Assembly (NCBI GenBank): GCA_029564595.1
Contig: JAKQPS010000051.1
Location: 1 to 64,000, forward strand
DNA length: 64,000 bases
From: a bacterium
GTDB lineage: Bacteria > UBP15 > UBA6099
Reading direction: 5' to 3'
The position numbers and the translations under genes were made by a program. Position 1 is the first letter of the stretch. The number at the start of each line of letters is the position of its first letter. Under the pieces are notes generated by a model. The model worked only from the letters and a program-made list of their open reading frames with translations. It had not been told where the DNA came from and made no database searches. Shown here piece by piece: positions 1 to 7,991 of the stretch.

Positions 1-131
1 TGTTGAGCCTCTCACAGACATGCCGCCTCAACGGCGTCAGCTTCGTTCCGTTCCTCCTCAAAGCTCTCCGTCATCATCTATGCAATTTTCAAGGTTCTGT
101 GCTCTGTGATACACTTGTTTCACAAAGCTAA

Positions 132-665
132 ATGCTTACAATCGGCGATATACAGTTGATATCTCATGATCTGGCGGTTGCCATCGCCGCTGTGATAGTA
201 GTAAGCTTCGCCGCCACGACTCTTGACACCGCCACTCGAATACAACGCTATGTGGTTGAGGAACTGGCAGGAGATTTCAACGTGAAATTCCTGACCAAAA
301 GACATCCGGCGACATTTGTGGCGGCAGGCTCGGCGGGTCTTCTCGCCCTCGCCAAAGGCGGCGGCGCGGGCGGCATGATCCTTTGGCCCGTCTTCGGCAC
401 AACCAACCAGCTTCTCGCCGGCCTCGCTCTCATGGTTATCACTGTGTATCTTTTCCGCAAAGGAAAAGGCGCCGTCTACACCTTCATCCCGATGGTTTTC
501 ATGATGTTCGTCACGGGATGGGCGGGGATTGTCGGACTGAAAAATTTCATAGGCAAGCAGGACTGGCTGCTGACGGGCATATCAGGAGCTATCATGCTCC
601 TTGAGGTATGGCTGATAATCGAGGCCGTCAAGGTGTTCGTCAACCTTAAAAAGGGCAAGGCCTGA
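132..665 (+). pseudogene. cstA: CstA (peptide/pyruvate transporter) C-terminal fragment
   Basis: The 177-residue product matches the C-terminal third of carbon starvation protein A, an inner-membrane transporter for peptides or pyruvate. The signature segment SFAATTLDTATRIQRYVVEEL and the following ATNQLLAGLAL-like stretch (here GTTNQLLAGLAL) are typical, and hydrophobic segments follow to the end. A full CstA is roughly 500-700 residues. Upstream of base 132 all three forward frames hit stops (TAA at 129-131 in this frame) and the preceding 130 bases do not encode CstA sequence, so the N-terminal two thirds are missing. This is either a true truncation or a contig-edge or assembly artefact; the window edge prevents a decision. 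The first codon is arbitrary. Confidence 0.75.
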
Positions 666-700
666 AAAAGAGTTTTCGTTTGCGGAAAAATGGCGCGGCG

Positions 701-1132
701 ATGTTCAAATCCAGAAAATTGACGGATGATGAAATCCGTCTTCTCAAAAGCGTCTTCGGCGACGCTATTGCGTATGGCAGAGTTAGAATCCATGACGGCC
801 ATTGGACTGCCCGGATCCCCGGAATCGGCGCTTTTGTATTCGGCGACAATATTCAACTGGCTGGAAAATACGTGGGCGATCCCTCAATACTGATCCATGA
901 AGCGGCGCATGTTTGGCAGTTTCAGAATGAATGGGGATGGTTATATTTCTTCAACGCTCTGGGCCATCAAATTGCCAGATTCGTAGACGGCCATAATCCT
1001 TATGACTACTCAAAAGTTGAAGGCGTCAAGCCGTGGCGAAACTGGAATCCCGAACAGCAGGCTCAATGGATACAGGACAACAGGCGTTTGCCCGGCGAAG
1101 ACATCCGCAATCCGCGAAAACCATCAGCATGA
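701..1132 (+). CDS. small HExxH metallopeptidase-like protein (DUF4157-like)
   Basis: The 143-residue protein carries LIHEAAHVWQFQ with an HExxH zinc motif (H66, E67, H70) and, later, NPEQQAQWIQD, where E118 could be a third metal ligand. The arrangement resembles short gluzincin-like domains of the DUF4157/vgr-related type, often found beside or inside secreted-effector proteins. There is no signal peptide and no membrane segment. An ATG at 701 was preferred over an in-frame TTG at 680; neither has a strong ribosome site. It lies 35 bases after the cstA fragment and converges with the plsC-like gene, so no partner is evident. The metal-binding fold is inferred from the motif; the substrate is unknown. 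Confidence 0.65.
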   Translation: MFKSRKLTDDEIRLLKSVFGDAIAYGRVRIHDGHWTARIPGIGAFVFGDNIQLAGKYVGDPSILIHEAAHVWQFQNEWGWLYFFNALGHQIARFVDGHNPYDYSKVEGVKPWRNWNPEQQAQWIQDNRRLPGEDIRNPRKPSA

Positions 1133-1150
1133 TTTGAATTGATATATTGT

Positions 1151-1852
1151 TTATCTCATTGCGTAAGCTTTGGGGCGGTCGTTTTGCAGCAGTTGAAGAA
1201 CCGCTGTCCGGATTTTTTCGGCTTCGGCCCGCAACGCGTCTTTGTCTTCAATTTGTTCCGGGCGCAGTTTGACGTCAATAGGATTTCCTATACGCACGGT
1301 GACTTTTGTGGGGAAGAGCGCGGGCAGGGCGAAAAGTTCTGAAGGAGCCTCGCCGTCAGCTTCGCCGATCCAGAATATAGGGCTTGCCTCCTCGACCCCG
1401 GCGACCGAAACGGGAAGTATGGGCGCGCCGGCCATTGCGGCAAGTTTCACGCATCCGGGGATGAATGGCCTCAGTCTGTACCAGTCGAAAACCGTGTTGT
1501 TGGAGCCTTCAGGGAACATTCCGACCACGCCGCCGCCGGACACTTCGGCGCTTATTTGCTCGTATGGGAACTTCATTTTTTTGTTGTGGACAATGCAGTC
1601 GAACGCCATGACCTGTTTGTGCCAGCCCGGCATTTTTTCAGGGTCGCTCCATGCGACCCACTTGATTTTCCGGTCGGGCATGGACGCGCTTATCATCATT
1701 GCGTCCCAGCCGAACCAGTTCGTGTGGTTAGCGGCGATGACGAATCCTGTTGCGTTCGTGGGGATATTCTCTAAGCCGCGCGTTTCAAGTCTGTGATAAA
1801 TCTGAGCGAAAGGCCTGATGATTTTGACGGCTGTTTCATAAACGCTCATCAT
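1151..1852 (-). CDS. plsC: PlsC-family 1-acylglycerol-3-phosphate acyltransferase-like
   Basis: The 233-residue product looks like a lysophosphatidate acyltransferase, a membrane-associated enzyme of phospholipid synthesis. It has the acceptor-side block FPEGSNN (113-119), matching the family FPEG(T/S) motif. The catalytic block reads ANHTNWFGWDA, so His43 and Asp50 are separated by six residues rather than the usual four of HX4D. The start has GGAG five bases upstream. It is the last gene of a leftward trio with a Cys-rich small protein and an amidohydrolase, with gaps of about 40 and 20-30 bases, so co-transcription is likely. Family assignment is good; exact acyl acceptor is not determined. 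Confidence 0.8.
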   Translation of the reverse strand: MMSVYETAVKIIRPFAQIYHRLETRGLENIPTNATGFVIAANHTNWFGWDAMMISASMPDRKIKWVAWSDPEKMPGWHKQVMAFDCIVHNKKMKFPYEQISAEVSGGGVVGMFPEGSNNTVFDWYRLRPFIPGCVKLAAMAGAPILPVSVAGVEEASPIFWIGEADGEAPSELFALPALFPTKVTVRIGNPIDVKLRPEQIEDKDALRAEAEKIRTAVLQLLQNDRPKAYAMR

Positions 1853-1894
1853 CCGTCTCCAGAATTCAATCTCTGCGCGCTGCTTGCAAAAGAA

Positions 1895-2164
1895 TCATCC
1901 TTCGCCGCGGCCGGTTTTTTTAAGCGCGTCGAGGATGACTTCCAATTTTCCTTTTGCCTGCGCGCCGAAAGCTTTTTGAAGCTCTTCGGGGGTGTAGTTG
2001 CTCGTCAGGAATCCGGGCGCGTCCAAGATGTTTTCCCAGCAGACAAGCAATTTAGGGCAGGGCAGGGAGTCGTTCGCCTTGCGGCAGTGTTTGAAAGTCA
2101 CAGGGCCGCCCAGAGACGGACAACGCCAGTGGGTCATCTCATCATGTTCTGAAATATCGGGCAT
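1895..2164 (-). CDS. small cysteine-rich protein, unknown function
   Basis: About 89 residues with four to five conserved-looking cysteines in the order CPSLGG-x-VTFKHCRK then LPCPKLLVCW. The pattern (C, then F-x-x-C-R, then LPC and a final CW) resembles a short cytosolic protein common in anaerobic delta-type bacteria and is compatible with metal or Fe-S binding, but I know no function. The C-terminus (PEELQKAFG...KGKLEVILDALKKT) is helical and charged. ATG at 2164 is preceded by GGGGAAAG at a good distance; an in-frame ATG at 2176 is the alternative. It sits between the deacylase and plsC-like genes on the same strand. Confidence 0.7.
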   Translation of the reverse strand: MPDISEHDEMTHWRCPSLGGPVTFKHCRKANDSLPCPKLLVCWENILDAPGFLTSNYTPEELQKAFGAQAKGKLEVILDALKKTGRGEG

Positions 2165-2196
2165 AGCTTTCCCCATTTGCTCGCGGGAACGCGGAC

Positions 2197-3924
2197 TTAT
2201 CTTTTAAGCGTCCTTCCCGGCATAGCGTCAGGAAGCAATTCGCCGTCTTTCACTGTATGGCAACCGTTTATAAACACGTGTTCGACGCCGGATGGATTTC
2301 CTGTCGGGTTTACGAACGAGCAGTTGGGAGCGATGGTGTTCAAATCCATCACCAGAACGTCCGCGAACCATTTTTCTTTCAGCAGGCCGCGGTCTTTGAG
2401 TTGGAAGTGCTCCGCCGCAAGCCCGGTCATCTTCCTGACGCCCAGTTCGAGGGGCAGCAGTTTCATGTCTCTGACGTACCGGCTGATGAATTTCGGGTAG
2501 CAGCCGTGGAATAGGTACGAGGGTTTGCCGAAGCCCATCAGGATGGTGTCCGTGCTTATCGAGACGTTCGGGTCTTTCAGAGCTGCGAAGAGGGAGCGCT
2601 CGGTGAACCTGTCTTCGGGTTCTCCCATAGACTCGAACACCAGCACGCAGCCGTCTTCTTCGACAAGCAGGTCGCACGCGGCGTCGAACGGGTGTTTGCC
2701 CTGTTCTCGGGCGATGGTCACAAGCTGCATGCCCTCGTATCTCTTGTTCTTTTCAGAGACGACGGCCATGATGCGGGCGCAGCCCCAGCCCATTATTTTG
2801 AACAGGTTGAGAGACCATGTGTTTTTGCCTGTGTGCGGCCATATCAGTTTGCCGTGAGTGATGTCGTAAAGCATTTCTTTCCGGGTTTCGGGGTCTTTGC
2901 AGCGTTTGATAATTTCCTCTTTGCCGCCTGTCAAAGCCCACGGCGGGAAGAACGCGAACAGGTGGGTGAATCCTGTTGTGGTCGGCATGGCGTCCACGCT
3001 TATTTTCACGCCCTGTTCCCGCAGTTTGTCCAGCTTCTTGAACTGTTTGCCCTCCTCGCCGTCGAGCGGGATAGGGAGAGACCAGTATTTCGACATCTTT
3101 ATGAGCGCGCCTGCGAACATTCTGAAGACGCCGCCGAACCATCCCATGTCCGGGACCCAGAATATGTGAGATATCTGAGCGCGGATGTCGTTTGTCCGGG
3201 CGACTTCCACCACTTCATCCACAGCTTCCGGAAGGGTGTTCATATAACTGCGCAGGTGGCTGGTGAAAATGCCGTCGTATTTGGAAAGAACTTTTCCGAG
3301 CGCGACGAGTTCGCGGGTGTCGCTCTGGAGGCCGGGCATGTATTGAAGACCGGTCGAAAGCCCGATTGCGCCCTCTTCGAGCGATTTTTCGAGCGTGCGC
3401 GACATCTTTCCCACCTCGGCGTCGGTGGCGGATCTGGTGTCCATTCCCATAGCGTCGATGCGAAGCAGGCCGTGAGGGGCCAACAGGCCCATATTGAGCA
3501 GCATCCCGTTCTTCTCTATGTGGGAGATGAATTCGCCCGTGCTGTTCCACTTGACCGCCGCCTCGATGTCCATGCCCGTGAACGCCGCCAGATAGTCTCT
3601 GATCAGGTTCTGGTTTTCGCCGCCGTACGGGGCCATGGACATTCCGCAGTTTCCGCCGATGAATGTGGTGATTCCCTGTTTGACCAGCGGCGCGAGTATA
3701 TCCCGGTGGTCTTCCCGGAATATCGTCATATCCGCGTGAGAGTGCGGGTCGACTATCCCCGGACACACTATTTTTCCGGTGGCGTCTATGGTTTTGCAGC
3801 CGTTGACCTTTTCAAATTTTCCTATAGCCTCGATTTTATCTCCTGTGATGGCGACGTCCGCGACGAATCCCGGCGCGCCCGTTCCGTCCACAACTGTTCC
3901 ATTCTTGATGATGATGTCTGGCAT
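2197..3924 (-). CDS. N-acyl-D-amino-acid deacylase / D-aminoacylase-type amidohydrolase
   Basis: The 575-residue protein belongs to the D-aminoacylase branch of metal-dependent amidohydrolases, which hydrolyse N-acyl-D-amino acids or related amides. The N-terminal beta-sandwich is followed by the metal motif DPHSHADM (H61, H63) and GGNCGMS with Cys93, the cysteine that serves as a metal ligand in this branch. Further barrel motifs (TSHLRSY, ISHIFW, VSTDTI) are in the expected order. The start at 3924 was chosen because MPDIIIKNG is the family N-terminus and GGGAGAA lies seven bases upstream; a longer reading to 4068 adds sequence unlike the family. First gene of the leftward trio. Substrate not resolvable by eye. 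Confidence 0.85.
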   Translation of the reverse strand: MPDIIIKNGTVVDGTGAPGFVADVAITGDKIEAIGKFEKVNGCKTIDATGKIVCPGIVDPHSHADMTIFREDHRDILAPLVKQGITTFIGGNCGMSMAPYGGENQNLIRDYLAAFTGMDIEAAVKWNSTGEFISHIEKNGMLLNMGLLAPHGLLRIDAMGMDTRSATDAEVGKMSRTLEKSLEEGAIGLSTGLQYMPGLQSDTRELVALGKVLSKYDGIFTSHLRSYMNTLPEAVDEVVEVARTNDIRAQISHIFWVPDMGWFGGVFRMFAGALIKMSKYWSLPIPLDGEEGKQFKKLDKLREQGVKISVDAMPTTTGFTHLFAFFPPWALTGGKEEIIKRCKDPETRKEMLYDITHGKLIWPHTGKNTWSLNLFKIMGWGCARIMAVVSEKNKRYEGMQLVTIAREQGKHPFDAACDLLVEEDGCVLVFESMGEPEDRFTERSLFAALKDPNVSISTDTILMGFGKPSYLFHGCYPKFISRYVRDMKLLPLELGVRKMTGLAAEHFQLKDRGLLKEKWFADVLVMDLNTIAPNCSFVNPTGNPSGVEHVFINGCHTVKDGELLPDAMPGRTLKR

Positions 3925-4149
3925 GGTCGCTTCTCCCAGTTGTTTTAAATTCATTACATTATCCATCATTAATGTATAAACATAAGCCTTTTTTTCAAAT
4001 AATGAGGGAAAAGCGAAGATGTCTGGGGACGGACGCTGACTGTCCGGGATGGGGCTCGGCGGGGTCAAAAATATCGCCGATGTTGGATTTTATATTAATT
4101 GGACTAATATGTATGTCTGTAGTGAATATATGATGGAAGCGGGAGAAAT

Positions 4150-6438
4150 ATGGGAAAGAAACCGACAGGCGGCGCAGGACCGGCGAAAAGGCCGGTGAAG
4201 AAAGCGGCGGCGGGCCCGGCAAGGAAACCGGCAAAACGCGCTTCTAAGAAAAAATCGGGCGGCGGCCCTTCCTGTTTTATGATAGCCGCCGGATTCATAG
4301 TCACACTCATTGTCTTCATCATCACTATGGCATTTGTGGTGGTCGGCGTGGTGGCGAAATACACCCGCGAACTGCCTGAACTTCAGCAGATTGTTATGCC
4401 TGATGTGAAAAAAACGTCCATCGTGTACGCGTCCGGCGGAGAAGTGCTTGCCGAGTTGTATGAGGAAAACAGGGAGTACGCTCCGTTGTATGAGATACCC
4501 GACAGCGTGAAACTAGCGTTCATAGCGACTGAGGACGAGCGTTTCTTCTCCCACCGAGGATTGGACCTCAAGGGACTGGTTCGCGTGGGAACGAATTTCA
4601 TAACGTCTTTCGGCAAAAAACGCCCCGGCGCGAGCACGATAACGCAGCAACTTGCCAGAAACACCTATCTCACTCAGGAACTCAAGATGGAATCCTCCCT
4701 GAGCGACAAGATAACAAGGAAAATCAAAGAGATTCTGCTGTCGATAACGATTGAGAAGAAATATTCCAAAGAAGAGATACTTGAGCAATATTTGAATCTG
4801 ATTTATATGGGCAACGGGGCGCACGGGGTGAAAACGGCGAGCAGAATCTATTTCGGCAAGCGCATGGAAGATGTCACTCTCGCTGAAGCGGCCATGCTCG
4901 CGGCGACGATCAAGGCTCCGACCATCTACAATCCTTACAAACATCCTGAACGCGTGGTTAGAAGGAAAAACGCGATTCTCGGCAACATGAGGCGGCTGCA
5001 TTTCATCACAGAGCAGGAATACAACAATTCAGTCGCCGAGGACATAAAACTGGCAAAGCGCACAGGCCCCGGATACGAGAATTACCGCGCGCCGTGGTTC
5101 GTCACGTATCTGCTTGAACAGCTTCAGGACCCGAACGGGCCGTATCCGATGACCGCGACGCAGATATACAGGGGCGGGTTCAGGATATACACCACGTTGG
5201 ATATGAAGACGCAGAACTATGCGGACGAAGCGGTGGCGCACGGGTTTGAGCTTGCTTCAAAGAGAGGCAAGCAGGGATGCAACATGACGCAGGGCGCGCT
5301 TCTGGCTATGCGGCCGCAGACAGGCGAAATTCTCGCAATGGTAGGCGGCAAGGACTATAAACAGTCAAAATTCAACCGCGCGTGGCAGGCGCTTCGCCAG
5401 CCCGGCTCTTCGTTCAAGCTCTTCGTCTATGCCACAGCTCTTAAAAAAGGCTTTTCGATGGAAAGCAAGATATCCGACACTTCGATTTGCTATAAACCGG
5501 ACGGATACAACTTGCTCAAGATGTATTGTCCCGGCAACTACGACAACAAATATCATGGCACGATGACGCTGCACCGGGCGCTAGTGATGTCGCGGAACAT
5601 CCCGGCGGTAAAGATAGGCCGGATGGTCGGCGAGAAGAACGTGGCCGAAACCGCCAGAGAAATGGGCATAACAACGAATATGTACATAGGTCCGTCGCTG
5701 TCTCTCGGAACGGCGGAAGTGACAATTCTCGACATGGCGGTCGCCTACTCGACAGTCGCCAACAACGGGTTCAGAAACACCCCGATAGCAATAAAAAGAA
5801 TCGAGACGCACGACGGCAGGGTGGTGTACCAACACAGAATAAAAACCGGCGTAAAAGTGTTGGGAGACAACGAGATAGCTCGATTAGTGCCGTCGCTGAA
5901 GGGCGTGATCAATGAGTCGGGCGGCACGGGCGGGCGCGCGCGCATCGATCGGCCCGCCGCCGGTAAAACAGGAACCACCAGCGACTACCGCGACGCTTGG
6001 TTCTGCGGCTTCGTTCCTCAGATGACGACTATTGTTTGGGTTGGAAACGACAACAACTCGCCCCTTCGCGATTTAGTGGGCGGAAAACCCACAGGCGCAG
6101 GCATAACAGGCGGCGTTCTTCCCGCTCCAGTTTGGGCGCATTTCATGAAGAAGGCTCTGAAAAACGAGCCGGTCAGGGATTTCGTTCTGCCTGATGTCTC
6201 TCCGCTGAAAGGCATTCAGCTTGACTCCGCCGCGCGCGCTTCCGGAACGACTTATCTTGATTTTCTGGATTCAAAAGAGAGTTCCGGCAAGACGTCGAAA
6301 CCTTCTTCAGACAGAAACCTAGAACCGGAATTCTTCGAATTCGAGGAAAGAGAAAAGAACCGTCAAAGAGGCGGCGGCGGTCTTCTTCTTGAACCCGAAG
6401 TAGTGTCTCCCGACGATAGTCAAGACAATTTGTTCTAG
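4150..6438 (+). CDS. mrcA: penicillin-binding protein 1A, bifunctional glycosyltransferase/transpeptidase
   Basis: The 762-residue class A PBP polymerises lipid II and cross-links peptidoglycan at the inner membrane. A Lys/Pro/Ala-rich cytosolic head (1-40) precedes one membrane segment (about 42-68). The glycosyltransferase domain shows IATEDERFFSHRG with catalytic Glu128 and STITQQLARN. The transpeptidase domain has GSSFK (nucleophile Ser420, Lys423), SRN (481-483) and KTGTT (606-610), so all active-site motifs are intact. The C-terminal tail is charged and low complexity, ending near a Gly-rich stretch. Length is normal for PBP1A. Transcribed alone, followed by a hairpin-T terminator. Confidence 0.95.
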   Translation: MGKKPTGGAGPAKRPVKKAAAGPARKPAKRASKKKSGGGPSCFMIAAGFIVTLIVFIITMAFVVVGVVAKYTRELPELQQIVMPDVKKTSIVYASGGEVLAELYEENREYAPLYEIPDSVKLAFIATEDERFFSHRGLDLKGLVRVGTNFITSFGKKRPGASTITQQLARNTYLTQELKMESSLSDKITRKIKEILLSITIEKKYSKEEILEQYLNLIYMGNGAHGVKTASRIYFGKRMEDVTLAEAAMLAATIKAPTIYNPYKHPERVVRRKNAILGNMRRLHFITEQEYNNSVAEDIKLAKRTGPGYENYRAPWFVTYLLEQLQDPNGPYPMTATQIYRGGFRIYTTLDMKTQNYADEAVAHGFELASKRGKQGCNMTQGALLAMRPQTGEILAMVGGKDYKQSKFNRAWQALRQPGSSFKLFVYATALKKGFSMESKISDTSICYKPDGYNLLKMYCPGNYDNKYHGTMTLHRALVMSRNIPAVKIGRMVGEKNVAETAREMGITTNMYIGPSLSLGTAEVTILDMAVAYSTVANNGFRNTPIAIKRIETHDGRVVYQHRIKTGVKVLGDNEIARLVPSLKGVINESGGTGGRARIDRPAAGKTGTTSDYRDAWFCGFVPQMTTIVWVGNDNNSPLRDLVGGKPTGAGITGGVLPAPVWAHFMKKALKNEPVRDFVLPDVSPLKGIQLDSAARASGTTYLDFLDSKESSGKTSKPSSDRNLEPEFFEFEEREKNRQRGGGGLLLEPEVVSPDDSQDNLF

Positions 6439-6441
6439 GAC

Positions 6442-6467
6442 CGAAGCTCCGCAGGCTCGTTTTTTTT
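6442..6467 (+). terminator. rho-independent terminator after PBP1A
   Basis: The bases CGAAGC and GCTCG pair with one bulge around a short loop and run straight into eight T residues (6460-6467), immediately after the PBP1A stop codon. Confidence 0.65.
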
Positions 6468-6493
6468 CATCTTCATATTGCCGGAGCGTTTTG

Positions 6494-7111
6494 TCACTCT
6501 ACGTTTAGCTTTTTCAAAAGAGCTTTGTATGCTTCATCGTCGAGTTCCAAACGCGTTCGCAATTCATCGGCAAATTCCTTATTCAGCGCGTTCATCTCTT
6601 TAACCATGTCCGGTATGAATGAAGACATGATTTTGTTCATGGCTTCAGCGGTTATCGCCGGCGCGGCTTCTATAGTTTTCCTTCCGGCGGGCGTCTTGTA
6701 AAAATCGTTTATCGCCATGATTTCTTCAATGGAAAAGTATTTTGCGTAAAGCGGCACGTAAACTTCTTCGACCATCTTGTTGATATTTAAAGCCTTCATC
6801 GCTCTTGTCAGCGCCTTCTCCATATATTCAGGCATGATTTCGTTGATAAGAATGGATTTTTTGTCATCGGGCATGGAATCTCCCAATCCCCCGGCGGCGT
6901 TCTTCATCATTGTCGGTATTTGAGATTTCATGTTTCCAACCATCATAGTCGTCATTTGGTCGAACATTTTATCCATTTCCATCAGGTCGAACATTTCTTT
7001 TATAAGGGCGGTTTTTTCCGCGTCGATTTCTTCGCCCTGCGCAGAGGCTCCTACCTGAAACCCGCAAACCAAAAGGAACATCGCCGCAAACGCTATCGCC
7101 GTCTTTTTCAT
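6494..7111 (-). CDS. secreted DUF2059-domain protein
   Basis: A 205-residue protein with a clear signal peptide (MKKTAIAFAAMFLLVCGFQVGASAQ, cleavage after ASA) and a helical, Met-rich body. The block NDFYKTPAGRKTIEAAPAI is the hallmark of DUF2059, a family of exported proteins of unknown function found across diderm bacteria. The start at 7111 has GGAGG seven bases upstream; an upstream in-frame start adds only MPRRQV. It converges with PBP1A and appears to be a single-gene unit. The periplasmic location is an inference from the signal peptide. Confidence 0.8.
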   Translation of the reverse strand: MKKTAIAFAAMFLLVCGFQVGASAQGEEIDAEKTALIKEMFDLMEMDKMFDQMTTMMVGNMKSQIPTMMKNAAGGLGDSMPDDKKSILINEIMPEYMEKALTRAMKALNINKMVEEVYVPLYAKYFSIEEIMAINDFYKTPAGRKTIEAAPAITAEAMNKIMSSFIPDMVKEMNALNKEFADELRTRLELDDEAYKALLKKLNVE

Positions 7112-7215
7112 GACTTGCCTCCGTGGCACAAAAAATTTATTGAAATAATATCACTCAAAAAACTAAAAAAGCAACGTTATTATTGCCGTTAAAAGAGATT
7201 CGCTCTCAGCATTTA

Positions 7216-7854
7216 TCAGAAGAAGCTGAATCCGCCGGTGAGGAACGGGTTATGCGCTTTTTCGTGCCCGATGGTGGTGGCGGGGCCGTGGCCGCAGTAC
7301 ACCACCGTCTGCGGGGGCAGCGTCAGAAGCTTGTTCTTTATGTTGTCCAGCAGCAACTGTTGGCTGCCGCCGGGAAGGTCCGTCCTCCCTATCGAGCCGT
7401 TGAAAAGCGTGTCTCCCGCGAACACCCTCTCTCCAAAATTAAAGCAGAGACCTCCGGGCGAGTGGCCGGGGGTGAAGATAACTGTCGCTTTGAGATTGCC
7501 GACCTCTATGATGTCCCCCTCTTTGAGGAAGCCATCAATCTCCGGCTTGTCGCCGAACCTTACTCCGAAGAACTGGCATTGCCTTTCGTAGCCTTCCACA
7601 AAGGGAGCCTCGGTTTCGTGGAGCAGGAATTTTGCTCCTTTAGCGACCCGGATCGCCTGAACCGCGCCGATGTGGTCTATGTGCGCGTGCGTGTTGATTA
7701 TGCGCGATACGTTCAGCCCCCGCTTGTCTATGGCGGCCAATATACGCTCCGGCTCCGCTCCGGGGTCTATCACAACTGCTTCTTTGGTCTCTTCGCAACC
7801 GACGACGAAGGTGTTTTCCATGAACGGCCCGACTTCAAGCGTCTCTACTATCAT
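7216..7854 (-). CDS. MBL-fold metallo-hydrolase (glyoxalase II-like)
   Basis: The 212-residue single-domain hydrolase has the dinuclear zinc signature THAHIDHIG, then TPGHSPGG, FAGDTLF and a final GHGPATTIGHEK, all in family order. Such proteins hydrolyse thioesters such as S-lactoylglutathione or related compounds; without the C-terminal glyoxalase II domain the exact substrate is open. Cytosolic, no signal peptide. GGAGG lies seven bases before the start. It is divergent from the FAD oxidoreductase at 7992, with a TATAAT-like box between them. Confidence 0.85.
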   Translation of the reverse strand: MIVETLEVGPFMENTFVVGCEETKEAVVIDPGAEPERILAAIDKRGLNVSRIINTHAHIDHIGAVQAIRVAKGAKFLLHETEAPFVEGYERQCQFFGVRFGDKPEIDGFLKEGDIIEVGNLKATVIFTPGHSPGGLCFNFGERVFAGDTLFNGSIGRTDLPGGSQQLLLDNIKNKLLTLPPQTVVYCGHGPATTIGHEKAHNPFLTGGFSFF

Positions 7855-7991
7855 TTAGCGTCCTCCGGGGCGGGCGGCGGCCCTTCGCTGCCGCCTCGTC
7901 CTTGCTCGTTGTATGATGCTATAATAATGACAGGGCATGGATGAGTCAAACTGTGGGATAGCGGCGTCGGCCCTGAAAGGCGGATGACGCC

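Noticed and set aside
2692-3948. A 418-codon open frame on the plus strand opposite the deacylase
   Set aside because: The opposite strand carries clear amidohydrolase motifs; this frame has no family resemblance and is a by-product of GC-rich third positions.
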